A DNA stretch of 64,000 nt from SVEL01 sp045126215 (GCA_045126215.1 JBGVOD010000051.1:41061-105060), one strand, 5' to 3'. Counted from the first letter of the stretch, positions 7,429 to 15,223 are shown. Notes: generated from the letters alone by a model not told the origin. A program made the numbers and translations.

Positions 7429-8213
7429 TGAAAAAAATAGCAAAAATCCTATTTCTGTGTTTGATGATTTTGATTATGTATTTGCCAATATTGATTTTGG
7501 CAGTTTATAGCTTTACAGACTCAACTAATATTGGTGCTATAAGAGGATTTTCTCTTGAAAATTATAAAACTCTTTTTACAACACCAGAACTTAGAGATAT
7601 GATAATTGGTACAGTTCTGCTGGCATTAGGTACTGCGATTATATCTACAATATTGGGAAGTCTTGGAGCCATTGGAGCTTTTTATTCAAAGAAAGTTGTA
7701 AAAACATCGATTGATGCCATGAATCATATTCCTGTTGTAAATGCTGATGTTGTGACAGGTTTCTCTATATGTATTTTACTCATTGTTTTACTCGGAATGG
7801 ATAAAAACACATATTTTCCATTGGTTGTGGGACATGTTGTTTTGTCAGTACCTTTTGTGTATTTATCAGTTGTTCCAAAGCTCAAACAGCTTGACAGCAG
7901 TTTATATGAGGCGGCAATGGATTTAGGAGCATCACCATTTCAGGCACTTATTAAGGTGGTTATACCACAGATTATGTCGGGTATTGTTTCAGGATTTGCA
8001 CTTGCAATAACATTGTCTTTAGATGATTATTTTATCGCAAGTTATACAAAACCTGCGACATTTGATACTATAAGCACATATGTTGTAAATGCAACAAAAG
8101 GTTCACAGACTGATATAAAGACGGCTCTATGGGCACTTTCGACAATTATATTTGTAGTTGTAATTCTGGTTGTACTCGGCATGAACTTAAAGAGTTTTAA
8201 GAAAGAAAAGTAG
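7428..8213 (+). CDS. potC: spermidine/putrescine ABC transporter permease PotC
   Basis: The second permease, 261 residues with about six membrane segments. The EAA loop is EAAMDLGASPFQALIKVVIP (about 162-181), followed by QIMSGIVSGFALA. LSLDDYFIASY is a typical PotC stretch. The start overlaps the potB stop, and the binding-protein gene begins eight bases after its stop. The family signature is strong; polyamine specificity is inherited from the operon. Confidence 0.92.
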   Translation: MKKIAKILFLCLMILIMYLPILILAVYSFTDSTNIGAIRGFSLENYKTLFTTPELRDMIIGTVLLALGTAIISTILGSLGAIGAFYSKKVVKTSIDAMNHIPVVNADVVTGFSICILLIVLLGMDKNTYFPLVVGHVVLSVPFVYLSVVPKLKQLDSSLYEAAMDLGASPFQALIKVVIPQIMSGIVSGFALAITLSLDDYFIASYTKPATFDTISTYVVNATKGSQTDIKTALWALSTIIFVVVILVVLGMNLKSFKKEK

Positions 8214-8221
8214 GTGATGAT

Positions 8222-9724
8222 ATGAGAAGTATAAAAAAATATTTAAATAAGGCATTTATCGTGATGCTTTCTACATCAATATTATCATTATCATTTAATA
8301 TGGGACTCCTTGAAGATACAGTTTTTGCAAAAGATGATGTAATAAAGCTTAGTATATGTAACTGGGAGGAATATATTGACCTTGGGGATTGGGATGAAGA
8401 AGAGGCAATATATCTGGGAGATGATACAGTTATATATGGCGAGAACTCAATGGTTGAAGACTTTGAACAATGGTACTATGAAGAATATGGACAAAGAGTT
8501 GAGGTAGAATATTCCTGCTTTGGAACAAATGAAGATTTATACAGTCAGCTTAAAATGGGAGATACATATGATTTAGTATGTCCATCTGATTATATGATAA
8601 TGAAGCTGATGGCTGAGGATATGTTGACACCTTTTTCTGAAGAGTTCTTTGATGAAAGTATAGAAAATAACTATTATGTTAGGGGTGTATCACCATATAT
8701 TCGAGAAGTTTTTGATGAAAACCAGATTAACGGTGAGAGTTGGAGTAAATATACTGCCGGATATATGTGGGGAATAACAGGTGTATTATATAATCCTGAG
8801 TATATGACAGATGAAGAAGCATCAACATGGACGGTATTTTCCAATGAAAAATTCAATAGACAGATTACGCTTAAAGATAATGTCAGAGATACATACTTTG
8901 CAGCTATGGGAATCTTAAGAAGAAATGATCTTATGGACGAAAATTTTAGAAAGGCTCCTGATTACAATGAAAAACTTACAGAGATTATGAATGATGTAAG
9001 TGAAGAAAACATAGCAAAGATAGAGACATTGTTGCAGGATGTAATGACTAATGTTTATTCATTGGAAACAGATAGTGGAAAAGCAGATATGATTACTGGA
9101 AAGATTGTTGCAAATTATCAGTGGTCAGGTGATGCTGTTTATGCTATTAATGAAGCTGAAGAAGATGATGTGTATCTTAAGTTTGTAGCGCCAAGAGAAT
9201 GTACAAACCTTTGGTTTGATGGTTGGGTGATGTTAAAGAACTCAATTAATAATGATGAAAAAAAGCAACAGGCAGCAGAGGCTTTTGTAAATTTTGTTTC
9301 AAGACCTGATAATGCAGTAAGAAATATGTATTATATTGGCTATACATCTGTAATTGCAGGAGAGGACAGCACAGTTTTTGATTATCTGACAGACTGTTAT
9401 GGAGCAGAAGATGAAGATGAGGCTATTCCTTATCCTGTAGGATATTTCTTTGTGGGAGATGATAGTGATGAAGACTATATTGTTTATACAACAAAAGATC
9501 AGGTTGACAGACAATTGTATGCACAGTATCCTTCAAGGGAAGTTATAAATAGGGCTGTTGTAATGAGCTATTTTAATGAAGAGGAAACAAGAAATATAAA
9601 TCAAATGTGGATTAATATTAGATGTTTCAATATAAAAGATATACCTGTCTGGGTATGGGGCGTTATTGCCGGCTCTATACTGATTTTATGTATATATATT
9701 TTCATTAGGAAAAATAAAAATTAG
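8222..9724 (+). CDS. potD: polyamine substrate-binding protein with C-terminal membrane anchor
   Basis: Extracellular ligand-binding protein for the potABC importer. Residues 10-36 are a hydrophobic signal or anchor without a lipobox cysteine, ending near FAKDD. LSICNWEEYID, SYDLVCPSDYMI-like sequence (TYDLVCPSDYMI here) and YTAGYMWGITGVLYNP are typical PotD/PotF motifs. Residues about 472-494 (WVWGVIAGSILILCIYIFI) form a second membrane helix with a KNKN tail. At 500 residues it is well above the usual 350 or so, partly because of acidic insertions (DWDEEEAIYLGDD; GAEDEDEAIPYP). The protein therefore seems tethered by a C-terminal helix rather than by lipid. Confidence 0.88.
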   Translation: MRSIKKYLNKAFIVMLSTSILSLSFNMGLLEDTVFAKDDVIKLSICNWEEYIDLGDWDEEEAIYLGDDTVIYGENSMVEDFEQWYYEEYGQRVEVEYSCFGTNEDLYSQLKMGDTYDLVCPSDYMIMKLMAEDMLTPFSEEFFDESIENNYYVRGVSPYIREVFDENQINGESWSKYTAGYMWGITGVLYNPEYMTDEEASTWTVFSNEKFNRQITLKDNVRDTYFAAMGILRRNDLMDENFRKAPDYNEKLTEIMNDVSEENIAKIETLLQDVMTNVYSLETDSGKADMITGKIVANYQWSGDAVYAINEAEEDDVYLKFVAPRECTNLWFDGWVMLKNSINNDEKKQQAAEAFVNFVSRPDNAVRNMYYIGYTSVIAGEDSTVFDYLTDCYGAEDEDEAIPYPVGYFFVGDDSDEDYIVYTTKDQVDRQLYAQYPSREVINRAVVMSYFNEEETRNINQMWINIRCFNIKDIPVWVWGVIAGSILILCIYIFIRKNKN

Positions 9725-9755
9725 AACATAAAAAAATATAAAATATACAAGTTGA

Positions 9756-9784
9756 TTGAATTATTTATACATGTTTGGTATAAT
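9756..9784 (+). promoter_or_regulatory. promoter of the DUF4234 gene
   Basis: TTGAAT (9756-9761), 17-bp spacer, TATAAT (9779-9784), with an extended -10 TG at 9776-9777. It lies 32 bp upstream of the ATG. Confidence 0.75.
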
Positions 9785-9816
9785 GAACCAAAATATATAT
9801 TACGGAGGTTAAAGTT

Positions 9817-10407
9817 ATGAATTGTCAGAAGTGTGGAACACAATATGATGATAACAGTGCATTTTGTCCAAATTGTGGTACACAGAATATGGGTACACAG
9901 CAAAACTATGGTGGACAGCCAAATTATAATGCACAGCAGAACTATGGCGGACAGCCAAATTATGGTGGGCAGCCAAACTACGGTGGACAGCCAAATTATG
10001 GTGGACAGCCAAATTATGGCGGACAACCAATGATGGGTAATGGATACAGAGCACCAATTAAACAGAGAAATATTGCTACTTGCATAATACTTTCTATTGT
10101 AACATGTGGTATTTACAGTATCATATGGTTTATTAGCATGGTTGATGATTTAAATGTTGCCAGTGGATATCAGCAGGATCAGTCAGGTGGTACAGTATTC
10201 CTTCTTTCTCTTGTAACATGTGGTATTTATCAGTATTTTTGGTTATACAAAGCAGGAGAAAAGGTAAATGCAATTAAACAGCGTAGTGGAATGATGCCGG
10301 ATTCAAATTCAGGTGTAATATATTTACTTCTTGCAATATTTGGACTTGGAATTGTATCTTTTGCGTTTATTCAGACAGAACTTAATAAAGTTGCTTCATA
10401 TCAATAA
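9817..10407 (+). CDS. zinc-ribbon DUF4234 membrane protein with NYGGQP repeats
   Basis: A 196-residue protein in three parts. Residues 3-20 are a zinc ribbon with Cys pairs C3/C6 and C17/C20. Residues 28-71 are a Tyr/Gly/Gln/Pro-rich region with at least six copies of NYGGQP, coded by 18-bp DNA repeats. Residues 80-196 contain a DUF4234-type membrane domain with two related helices (VTCGIYSIIWFISM and VTCGIYQYFWLYKA) and a third near residue 170. GGAGG precedes the ATG. The zinc-ribbon/low-complexity/membrane architecture is common in Firmicutes, but its function is unknown. The repeat number is likely variable between strains. Confidence 0.8.
   Translation: MNCQKCGTQYDDNSAFCPNCGTQNMGTQQNYGGQPNYNAQQNYGGQPNYGGQPNYGGQPNYGGQPNYGGQPMMGNGYRAPIKQRNIATCIILSIVTCGIYSIIWFISMVDDLNVASGYQQDQSGGTVFLLSLVTCGIYQYFWLYKAGEKVNAIKQRSGMMPDSNSGVIYLLLAIFGLGIVSFAFIQTELNKVASYQ
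9910..10026 (+). repeat. 18-bp coding tandem repeats (NYGGQP)
   Basis: Repeated units of the type GGACAGCCAAATTATGGT inside the DUF4234 gene, with small third-base differences. The period is a multiple of three, so copy-number change keeps the frame. Confidence 0.85.
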
Positions 10408-10432
10408 GATTATTTAAAATGATACATAGAAG

Positions 10433-10467
10433 ACTGTCGTACTAAGTAATTAGTACGGCAGTTTTTT
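10433..10467 (+). terminator. intrinsic terminator after the DUF4234 gene
   Basis: Stem CTGTCGTACTA (10433-10443) / TAGTACGGCAG (10451-10461) with one G-U pair, then TTTTTT. The U-tract is also the left end of the 69-bp palindrome that follows. Confidence 0.88.
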
Positions 10468-10529
10468 ACTTTATTATATTGAGGTGTCAAAATGCCCTTT
10501 TGACACCAAAATATTATAAAGTAAAAAAC
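10461..10529. repeat. 69-bp near-perfect palindrome
   Basis: Left arm 10461-10492 and right arm 10498-10529 are inverted copies matching at 29 of 32 positions around the loop TGCCC. The inner ten bases, GGTGTCAAAA / TTTTGACACC, are perfect. The outer ends read TTTTTTACTTTAT, like the ends of the large element at 56427-56860. It may be a miniature relative of that element. Confidence 0.75.
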
Positions 10530-10560
10530 AATCTTTGACTCATATAAGAAGATTAGGTAC

Positions 10561-10589
10561 TTGCATACTTGAATGAATGGTGCTAAAAT
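10561..10589 (+). promoter_or_regulatory. promoter of ilvE
   Basis: TTGCAT (10561-10566), 17-bp spacer, TAAAAT (10584-10589), with an extended -10 TG at 10581-10582. It lies 33 bp upstream of the ATG. No T-box features (such as a GGUGG anti-terminator box) are seen in the short leader. Confidence 0.6.
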
Positions 10590-10622
10590 TAGAAAAGTTT
10601 TAAACGAAAGGAAGTAACAGTT

Positions 10623-11645
10623 ATGGAAAAAAATATTGACTGGTCAAATTTAGGTTTTGGCTATCAGAAAACAAACAAAAGATTTGTTGCAAACTTCAAA
10701 AATGGTGCTTGGGATGAAGGCGTTCTTACAACAGATGATACAGTAACAATCAGCGAATGTGCAGGTGTTTTACAGTATGCTCAGACATGTTTTGAAGGCC
10801 TAAAAGCATATACAACAGAGGATGGTCATATCGTGTGCTTCAGACCTGATTTAAATGCATCACGTATGAAGGATTCTTGTGAAAGACTTGAAATGCCTGT
10901 ATTTCCAGAAGATAGATTTATTCAGGCTGTAAAAGATGTAGTTGAGGCAAATGCTGAATTTGTACCACCATACGGTTCAGGAGCTACATTATATATTAGA
11001 CCATATATGTTTGGTTCAAGTGCAGTTATTGGTGTTAAACCAGCAGAGGAGTATCAGTTCAGAATGTTCTGTACACCTGTAGGACCATACTTCAAGGGTG
11101 GCGCTAAGCCAATTACAATTAAGATTAGTGATTTTGACAGAGCAGCTCCTCATGGAACAGGCAATATCAAGGCTGGTCTTAACTATGCAATGAGTTTACA
11201 TGCAATTGTTACAGCTCATAATGAAGGATATGCTGAAAATATGTATCTTGATGCTGCAACACGTACAAAAGTTGAAGAAACAGGAGGCGCAAACTTCTTA
11301 TTTGTAACAAAGGACGGAAAGGTTGTAACACCAAAGTCAAATAGTATTCTTCCATCAATTACACGTCGTTCACTTATGGTTGTTGCAAAAGAATATCTTG
11401 GACTTGAAGTTGAAGAAAGAGAAGTATACAAAGAAGAATTAAAGGATTTTGCAGAATGTGGTCTTTGTGGTACTGCAGCAGTTATTTCGCCTGTTGGAAA
11501 AATTGTTGATCATGGTACAGAAATCTGCTTACCAAGTGGTATGGATGAAATGGGACCTATTACAAAGAAACTTTATGATACATTAACAGGCATCCAGATG
11601 GGCAAAATTAAAGCTCCAGAAGGCTGGATTACAGTTATTAGATAG
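10623..11645 (+). CDS. ilvE: branched-chain amino acid aminotransferase
   Basis: PLP-dependent class IV aminotransferase that makes or degrades Leu, Ile and Val with 2-oxoglutarate/glutamate. It is 340 residues, the family's normal length. The PLP lysine is K183 in NIKAGLNYAMS. Other signatures are QTCFEGLKAY (about 54-63), FRPDLNASRM (73-82), LYIRPYMFGS (123-132) and a C-terminal GTAAVISPVG. AAAGGAAG precedes the ATG. It has its own promoter and a downstream hairpin, so it is probably transcribed alone. Confidence 0.95.
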   Translation: MEKNIDWSNLGFGYQKTNKRFVANFKNGAWDEGVLTTDDTVTISECAGVLQYAQTCFEGLKAYTTEDGHIVCFRPDLNASRMKDSCERLEMPVFPEDRFIQAVKDVVEANAEFVPPYGSGATLYIRPYMFGSSAVIGVKPAEEYQFRMFCTPVGPYFKGGAKPITIKISDFDRAAPHGTGNIKAGLNYAMSLHAIVTAHNEGYAENMYLDAATRTKVEETGGANFLFVTKDGKVVTPKSNSILPSITRRSLMVVAKEYLGLEVEEREVYKEELKDFAECGLCGTAAVISPVGKIVDHGTEICLPSGMDEMGPITKKLYDTLTGIQMGKIKAPEGWITVIR

Positions 11646-11717
11646 TATAAAAAAGACAGTTCGCTTGTACCATCCTGTCTATAAACAAAACCAGGACTAC
11701 CATATTTTATGATTTTT

Positions 11718-11746
11718 AAGTGGTAGATTTATAATCTGCCACTTTT
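11718..11746 (+). terminator. hairpin, probable ilvE terminator
   Basis: A 12-bp stem, AAGTGGTAGATT (11718-11729) / AATCTGCCACTT (11733-11744), with one G-U pair and a 3-base loop. The U-tract is short (TTTT), so termination may be incomplete. Confidence 0.5.
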
Positions 11747-11747
11747 G

Positions 11748-12072
11748 ATTTATAAGGTTATGTATAAGAAAGATATTTTTGTTAATTGCTTTTAGAATAT
11801 TGCACAAAGTATATAGGCATTTGTGACTTTTGTAGGATATTAGAGTTTCTTAAGGTTCTTTCATTAAATAGCAATTTGGCGGCAAGGATGCCGACAAAAG
11901 GCTGAACTGAGCCACGGAGGGCGAATTTCAGCCGGTTGCGTCTCTTTTTCAAAAAGTAGTAAGAACATTTAGAAACTCTTATATCCGGAAAATGGAGCAA
12001 ATGACGATATATTTTGTGCAATATACGAGAAATAATACTGAAGATATCGTTGAACACCATAACTTTATAAAT
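11748..12072. repeat. palindromic intergenic element, copy A
   Basis: A 325-bp intergenic element. The inner arms run from ATATTGCACAAAGTATATAG (11797-11816) to its inverted match at 12005-12024, and pair on through GGATATTAGAGTTTCT and its partner near 11990. Weaker pairing extends outward to ATTTATAA (11748-11755) / TTATAAAT (12065-12072). Inside are a small hairpin CGGCA (11880-11884) / TGCCG (11889-11893) and a 43-bp module (11900-11942) bounded by GGCTGAA / TTCAGCC. The same arms occur at 32719-32817 and 56427-56860. A 92-codon frame on the minus strand is judged incidental. Nothing else is seen between ilvE and queD. Confidence 0.85.
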
Positions 12073-12120
12073 TAAAACATTTCCCTACGATACGTAATTT
12101 GTTTTATGAAAGGAGAAAAT

Positions 12121-12546
12121 ATGTTTACACTTACTTCTGAACACAGCTTTGATGCGGCTCATTTTCTTCATGGATACAGAGGAAAATGCAGTAATATACA
12201 TGGACACAGATGGCGTGTCGTTGTTGAAATATGTAGTGACAGATTAAAGGATGAAGACGAGCAGACCAGAGGAATGCTTGTTGATTTTCATACTTTAAAG
12301 GCAGATATTAAGGAAATGGTTGATTATTTTGATCATTCATTGATTATTGAAAAAGGCACTCTTATGGAAAAGACATATGAGGCTCTTAAAGAGGAAGGAA
12401 TAAGGCTTGTTGAGGTGGATTTTAGATCTACAGCAGAGAATTTTTCAAAATATTTTTATGATGAGATGAAGAAAAAAGGATATAGAGTTAAGAAAGTTTC
12501 TGTATATGAAACACCAAATAATTTAGCAACATATTGTGAGGAATAA
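12121..12546 (+). CDS. queD: 6-carboxy-5,6,7,8-tetrahydropterin synthase
   Basis: Converts dihydroneopterin triphosphate to 6-carboxytetrahydropterin, the second step of queuosine-precursor synthesis. Zinc ligands are H14, H27 and H29 (AAHFLHGY and NIHGHRW), catalytic Cys C23 is in GKCSNIHGH, and YFDHSLI carries the conserved Asp-His pair. Length is 141 residues. The start at 12121 is preceded by AAAGGAG; the in-frame ATG at 12106 overlaps that site and is not used. It is the first gene of the que operon. I see no preQ1 riboswitch in the 48 bp between element A and the start. Confidence 0.95.
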   Translation: MFTLTSEHSFDAAHFLHGYRGKCSNIHGHRWRVVVEICSDRLKDEDEQTRGMLVDFHTLKADIKEMVDYFDHSLIIEKGTLMEKTYEALKEEGIRLVEVDFRSTAENFSKYFYDEMKKKGYRVKKVSVYETPNNLATYCEE

Positions 12547-12561
12547 TGAAAGGATAGAAAA

Positions 12562-13230
12562 ATGGCATATTTCGATGTTGTTGAAAAATTTGTAAGTATA
12601 AATGGGGAAGGAAGAAAAGCAGGTCAGCTGGCAGTATTTATTAGATTTAAAGGATGTAATTTAAAGTGTGAATATTGTGACACAAAGTGGGCTAATGAGA
12701 ATGATGCAATGTGTGAAAAGATGACTGAACATGAAATATATCAGTACATCAAAGACACAGGAGTAAAAAATGTTACACTAACAGGTGGCGAGCCATTATA
12801 TAGGGATGATATAGATATATTATTACGTCTGCTTGATAATGATGAAAATATAAGTGTAGAAATAGAAACAAACGGAAGTATTGATTTGACAGAATATATA
12901 AAAATTAGCGAAAGAATTACATTTACAGTTGATTATAAATTATCATTAAGTGGTATGGAAAAAGCTATGTATCTTAAGAATTATGAAATATTACGTGACA
13001 TAGATACTGTTAAGTTTGTTGTTGGAAATGTAGATGATTTGATAAAATCAAAAGCTATAATAGATGAATATAATTTAGCAGGAAAATGTAAAATCTATCT
13101 TAGTCCTGTTTTTGGAAAGATAAAGCCGGAAGAAATTGTTGAATTTATGAAGGATAATAGGATGAACGATGTTAACTGTCAGCTTCAGCTGCATAAATAT
13201 ATTTGGGACCCAAATAAAAAAGGCGTCTAG
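12562..13230 (+). CDS. queE: 7-carboxy-7-deazaguanine synthase (radical SAM)
   Basis: Radical-SAM enzyme that contracts the pterin ring to 7-carboxy-7-deazaguanine. The [4Fe-4S] motif is the classical C32-x3-C36-x2-C39 in GCNLKCEYC. SINGEGRKAGQLAVFIRF before it and TGGEPLY (about 75-81) after it are the family's substrate and SAM-binding stretches. Length is 222 residues. AAAGGA precedes the ATG, 15 bp after queD. Confidence 0.95.
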   Translation: MAYFDVVEKFVSINGEGRKAGQLAVFIRFKGCNLKCEYCDTKWANENDAMCEKMTEHEIYQYIKDTGVKNVTLTGGEPLYRDDIDILLRLLDNDENISVEIETNGSIDLTEYIKISERITFTVDYKLSLSGMEKAMYLKNYEILRDIDTVKFVVGNVDDLIKSKAIIDEYNLAGKCKIYLSPVFGKIKPEEIVEFMKDNRMNDVNCQLQLHKYIWDPNKKGV

Positions 13231-13254
13231 CACATTAGTAGAAAGGAAATAGAT

Positions 13255-13860
13255 ATGGCAATAGATACAAATGCAATAAAAGAGCATATTAGGGGAATAA
13301 TTGTTGCACTTGGAGATAATCCTGAAAGGGAAGGATTGAAGGAGACTCCAGACAGAGTTGCAAAAATGTATGAAGAAGTTTTTGAAGGTATGAATTATTC
13401 AAATGATGAAATTGCAGAAATGTTTGATAAGACCTTTGAACAGGATTTACATGCATCAAGTAACAGCAATGATTTGGTAGTTGTAAGAGATATTGATATA
13501 TACAGCTATTGTGAACATCATCTTGCACTTATGTATGATATGAAAGTTACAGTTGCATATGTTCCAAATGGAAAGGTTATTGGACTTAGCAAGATTGCAA
13601 GAGTATGTGATATGGTATCAAAGAGACTTCAATTGCAGGAAAGAATTGGTTCAGATATAGCAGATATAATAGAAAAAATAACAGGATCTTCAGATGTTGC
13701 AGTTTTAATTGAAGGATGTCATAGCTGTATGAGTGCAAGAGGAATAAAGAAACAGAATGCAAAAACATCTACTACAACATTTAGAGGTAAGTTCAAGGAT
13801 GATTTGGGATTGCAGATAAGACTATATCAGCCATCAGAGCTGCCAAAAAAGGAGGACTGA
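13255..13860 (+). CDS. folE: GTP cyclohydrolase I
   Basis: Makes dihydroneopterin triphosphate from GTP, the entry step for both folate and preQ0. Zinc ligands are C86 and H89 (YCEHHLA) and C158 (GCHSCMSARG). GLSKIARVCDMVSKRLQLQE (110-129) and KTSTTTFRG near the C-terminus are family signatures. Length is 201 residues. Its place inside the que genes means it probably supplies the deazapurine pathway; no other folate gene lies nearby. It ends two bases before queC. Confidence 0.95.
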   Translation: MAIDTNAIKEHIRGIIVALGDNPEREGLKETPDRVAKMYEEVFEGMNYSNDEIAEMFDKTFEQDLHASSNSNDLVVVRDIDIYSYCEHHLALMYDMKVTVAYVPNGKVIGLSKIARVCDMVSKRLQLQERIGSDIADIIEKITGSSDVAVLIEGCHSCMSARGIKKQNAKTSTTTFRGKFKDDLGLQIRLYQPSELPKKED

Positions 13861-13862
13861 TT

Positions 13863-14543
13863 ATGAAAGCATTGGTTTTGTTTAGTGGTGGTGTAGATTC
13901 TACAACATGCCTTGGAATGGCAATTGAGAAATATGGAAAAGATAATGTAATTGCACTATCTATTTCTTATGGGCAGAAACATAAAAAAGAAATCGAAGCA
14001 TCTGATAAAATAGCAAAATATTATGGTGTTGAGCATATTTATATGGATCTTGCAAAAATATTTGAATTCAGTGATTGCTCATTACTTAGCCATTCAGATA
14101 AAGAAATACCACATGAGTCATATAGTATGCAGATTGAAAAGACAGATGGAAATCCTGTATCAACATATGTTCCGTTCAGAAATGGACTATTTCTTTCAAC
14201 GGCAGCAAGTATTGCTCTCTCAAAAGAGTGTAGTGTAATATATTATGGTGCACATAGTGATGATGCAGCGGGAAGTGCATATCCTGATTGTAGTGAGGCG
14301 TTTAATAATGCAATGAAACAGGCAATATACGAAGGTAGCGGTAAGCAGCTGATTATAGAAGCACCATTTGTTACATGGACAAAGAAAGATGTTGTAAGAG
14401 AAGGTCTTAGGTTGAAAGTTCCATATGAACTTACATGGAGCTGCTATGAAGGACATGAAAAGCCATGTGGTGTATGTGGTACCTGCATAGACAGACAAAG
14501 AGCTTTTGAAGAAAATGGAGTTACAGATCCTATACTAGTATAG
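13863..14543 (+). CDS. queC: 7-cyano-7-deazaguanine (preQ0) synthase
   Basis: ATP-dependent enzyme that turns 7-carboxy-7-deazaguanine and ammonia into preQ0. The P-loop-like SGGVDST is at 8-14. VSTYVPFRNGLFLS and YYGAHSDDAAGSAYPDC are family blocks, and the zinc cysteines lie in CYEGHEKPCGVCGTC near residues 199-213. Length is 226 residues. Its ribosome-binding site (AAAGGAGG) lies in the last codons of folE, implying coupled translation. Confidence 0.95.
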   Translation: MKALVLFSGGVDSTTCLGMAIEKYGKDNVIALSISYGQKHKKEIEASDKIAKYYGVEHIYMDLAKIFEFSDCSLLSHSDKEIPHESYSMQIEKTDGNPVSTYVPFRNGLFLSTAASIALSKECSVIYYGAHSDDAAGSAYPDCSEAFNNAMKQAIYEGSGKQLIIEAPFVTWTKKDVVREGLRLKVPYELTWSCYEGHEKPCGVCGTCIDRQRAFEENGVTDPILV

Positions 14544-14611
14544 TTTGATGGAGTGTTGCAGAATATTAGTAACTTTAGTTATGAGATATAGAAAATATTG
14601 TGAGGAAAAAA

Positions 14612-15109
14612 ATGAGTGGAAGAAATGAAAAAGAAACAGAAGGTTTAACACTTCTTGGAAATAAACAGGTAAAATATGCAGATAATTATGCACCTGAAGT
14701 GCTTGAAACATTTATAAACAAGCATCCAGAAAATGACTATTTTGTAAAGTTTAATTGTCCTGAATTTACAAGCTTATGTCCTATAACAGGGCAGCCGGAT
14801 TTTGCCACAATAACAATATCATATGTTCCAGGTGAACGAATGGTAGAGAGTAAATCTCTAAAGCTTTATTTATTCAGTTTTAGAAATCATGGAGATTTTC
14901 ATGAAGATTGTGTTAATATAATAATGAAAGATTTAATAAAGCTTATGGATCCAAAATATATTGAAGTATGGGGAAAATTCACACCAAGAGGTGGTATAAG
15001 TATTGATCCATATTGTAATTATGGAAAAAAAGGTACAAAATGGGAAGAAGTTGCTTTTAACAGAATGGCAAACCACGATATGTATCCGGAAAAGATTGAT
15101 AATAGATAA
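14612..15109 (+). CDS. queF: NADPH-dependent 7-cyano-7-deazaguanine reductase
   Basis: Reduces preQ0 to preQ1, which is then exchanged into tRNA. The thioimide-forming Cys is C56 and the general acid D63, in SLCPITGQPDF. ESKSLKLYLFSFRNHGDFHE is the substrate- and NADPH-binding block. It is the short, unimodular form (165 residues). I start it at ATG 14612 after GAGGAAA; an in-frame GTG at 14600 overlaps that site. It completes a GTP-to-preQ1 set in one operon. No tgt or queA is in the window. Confidence 0.94.
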   Translation: MSGRNEKETEGLTLLGNKQVKYADNYAPEVLETFINKHPENDYFVKFNCPEFTSLCPITGQPDFATITISYVPGERMVESKSLKLYLFSFRNHGDFHEDCVNIIMKDLIKLMDPKYIEVWGKFTPRGGISIDPYCNYGKKGTKWEEVAFNRMANHDMYPEKIDNR

Positions 15110-15154
15110 TATTATATATATTAAATAATATATGTAGATATTAAAATGCATATG

Positions 15155-15163
15155 TGATATACT
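15155..15163 (+). promoter_or_regulatory. extended -10 promoter of trpS
   Basis: TG-A-TATACT at 15155-15163 with no clear -35 box. It would start transcription near 15170, just before the twin repeats in the trpS leader. The same TGATATACT occurs upstream of the GH13 lipoprotein gene. Confidence 0.45.
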
Positions 15164-15178
15164 TTATAAAGTTTTATG

Positions 15179-15223
15179 ATTTTACGCAGGGCGTTCCTAT
15201 ATATTTTACGCAGAGGCGTTCTT
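15179..15223 (+). repeat. twin 20-bp hairpin repeats in the trpS leader
   Basis: ATTTTACGCAGGGCGTTCCT (15179-15198) is repeated as ATTTTACGCAGAGGCGTTCTT without its last base at 15203-15222 with one inserted base. Each copy can fold as ACGC / GCGT around a 3- or 4-base loop. The second copy ends just before the ribosome-binding site. Confidence 0.7.

Noticed and set aside
9815..10057. Repetitive His/Leu/Ala-rich frames on the opposite strand and in another plus frame
   Set aside because: These are shadows of the 18-bp NYGGQP coding repeats in the DUF4234 gene.
11782..12060. A 92-codon minus-strand frame with a start codon inside element A
   Set aside because: It lies wholly within the inverted-repeat element, has no good ribosome-binding site, and its composition follows the repeat. 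It is judged incidental.
12073..12120. preQ1 riboswitch before the que operon
   Set aside because: The 48-base gap shows no preQ1-I stem followed by an A-rich tail, and no pairing that hides the ribosome-binding site. A more distant form cannot be excluded.
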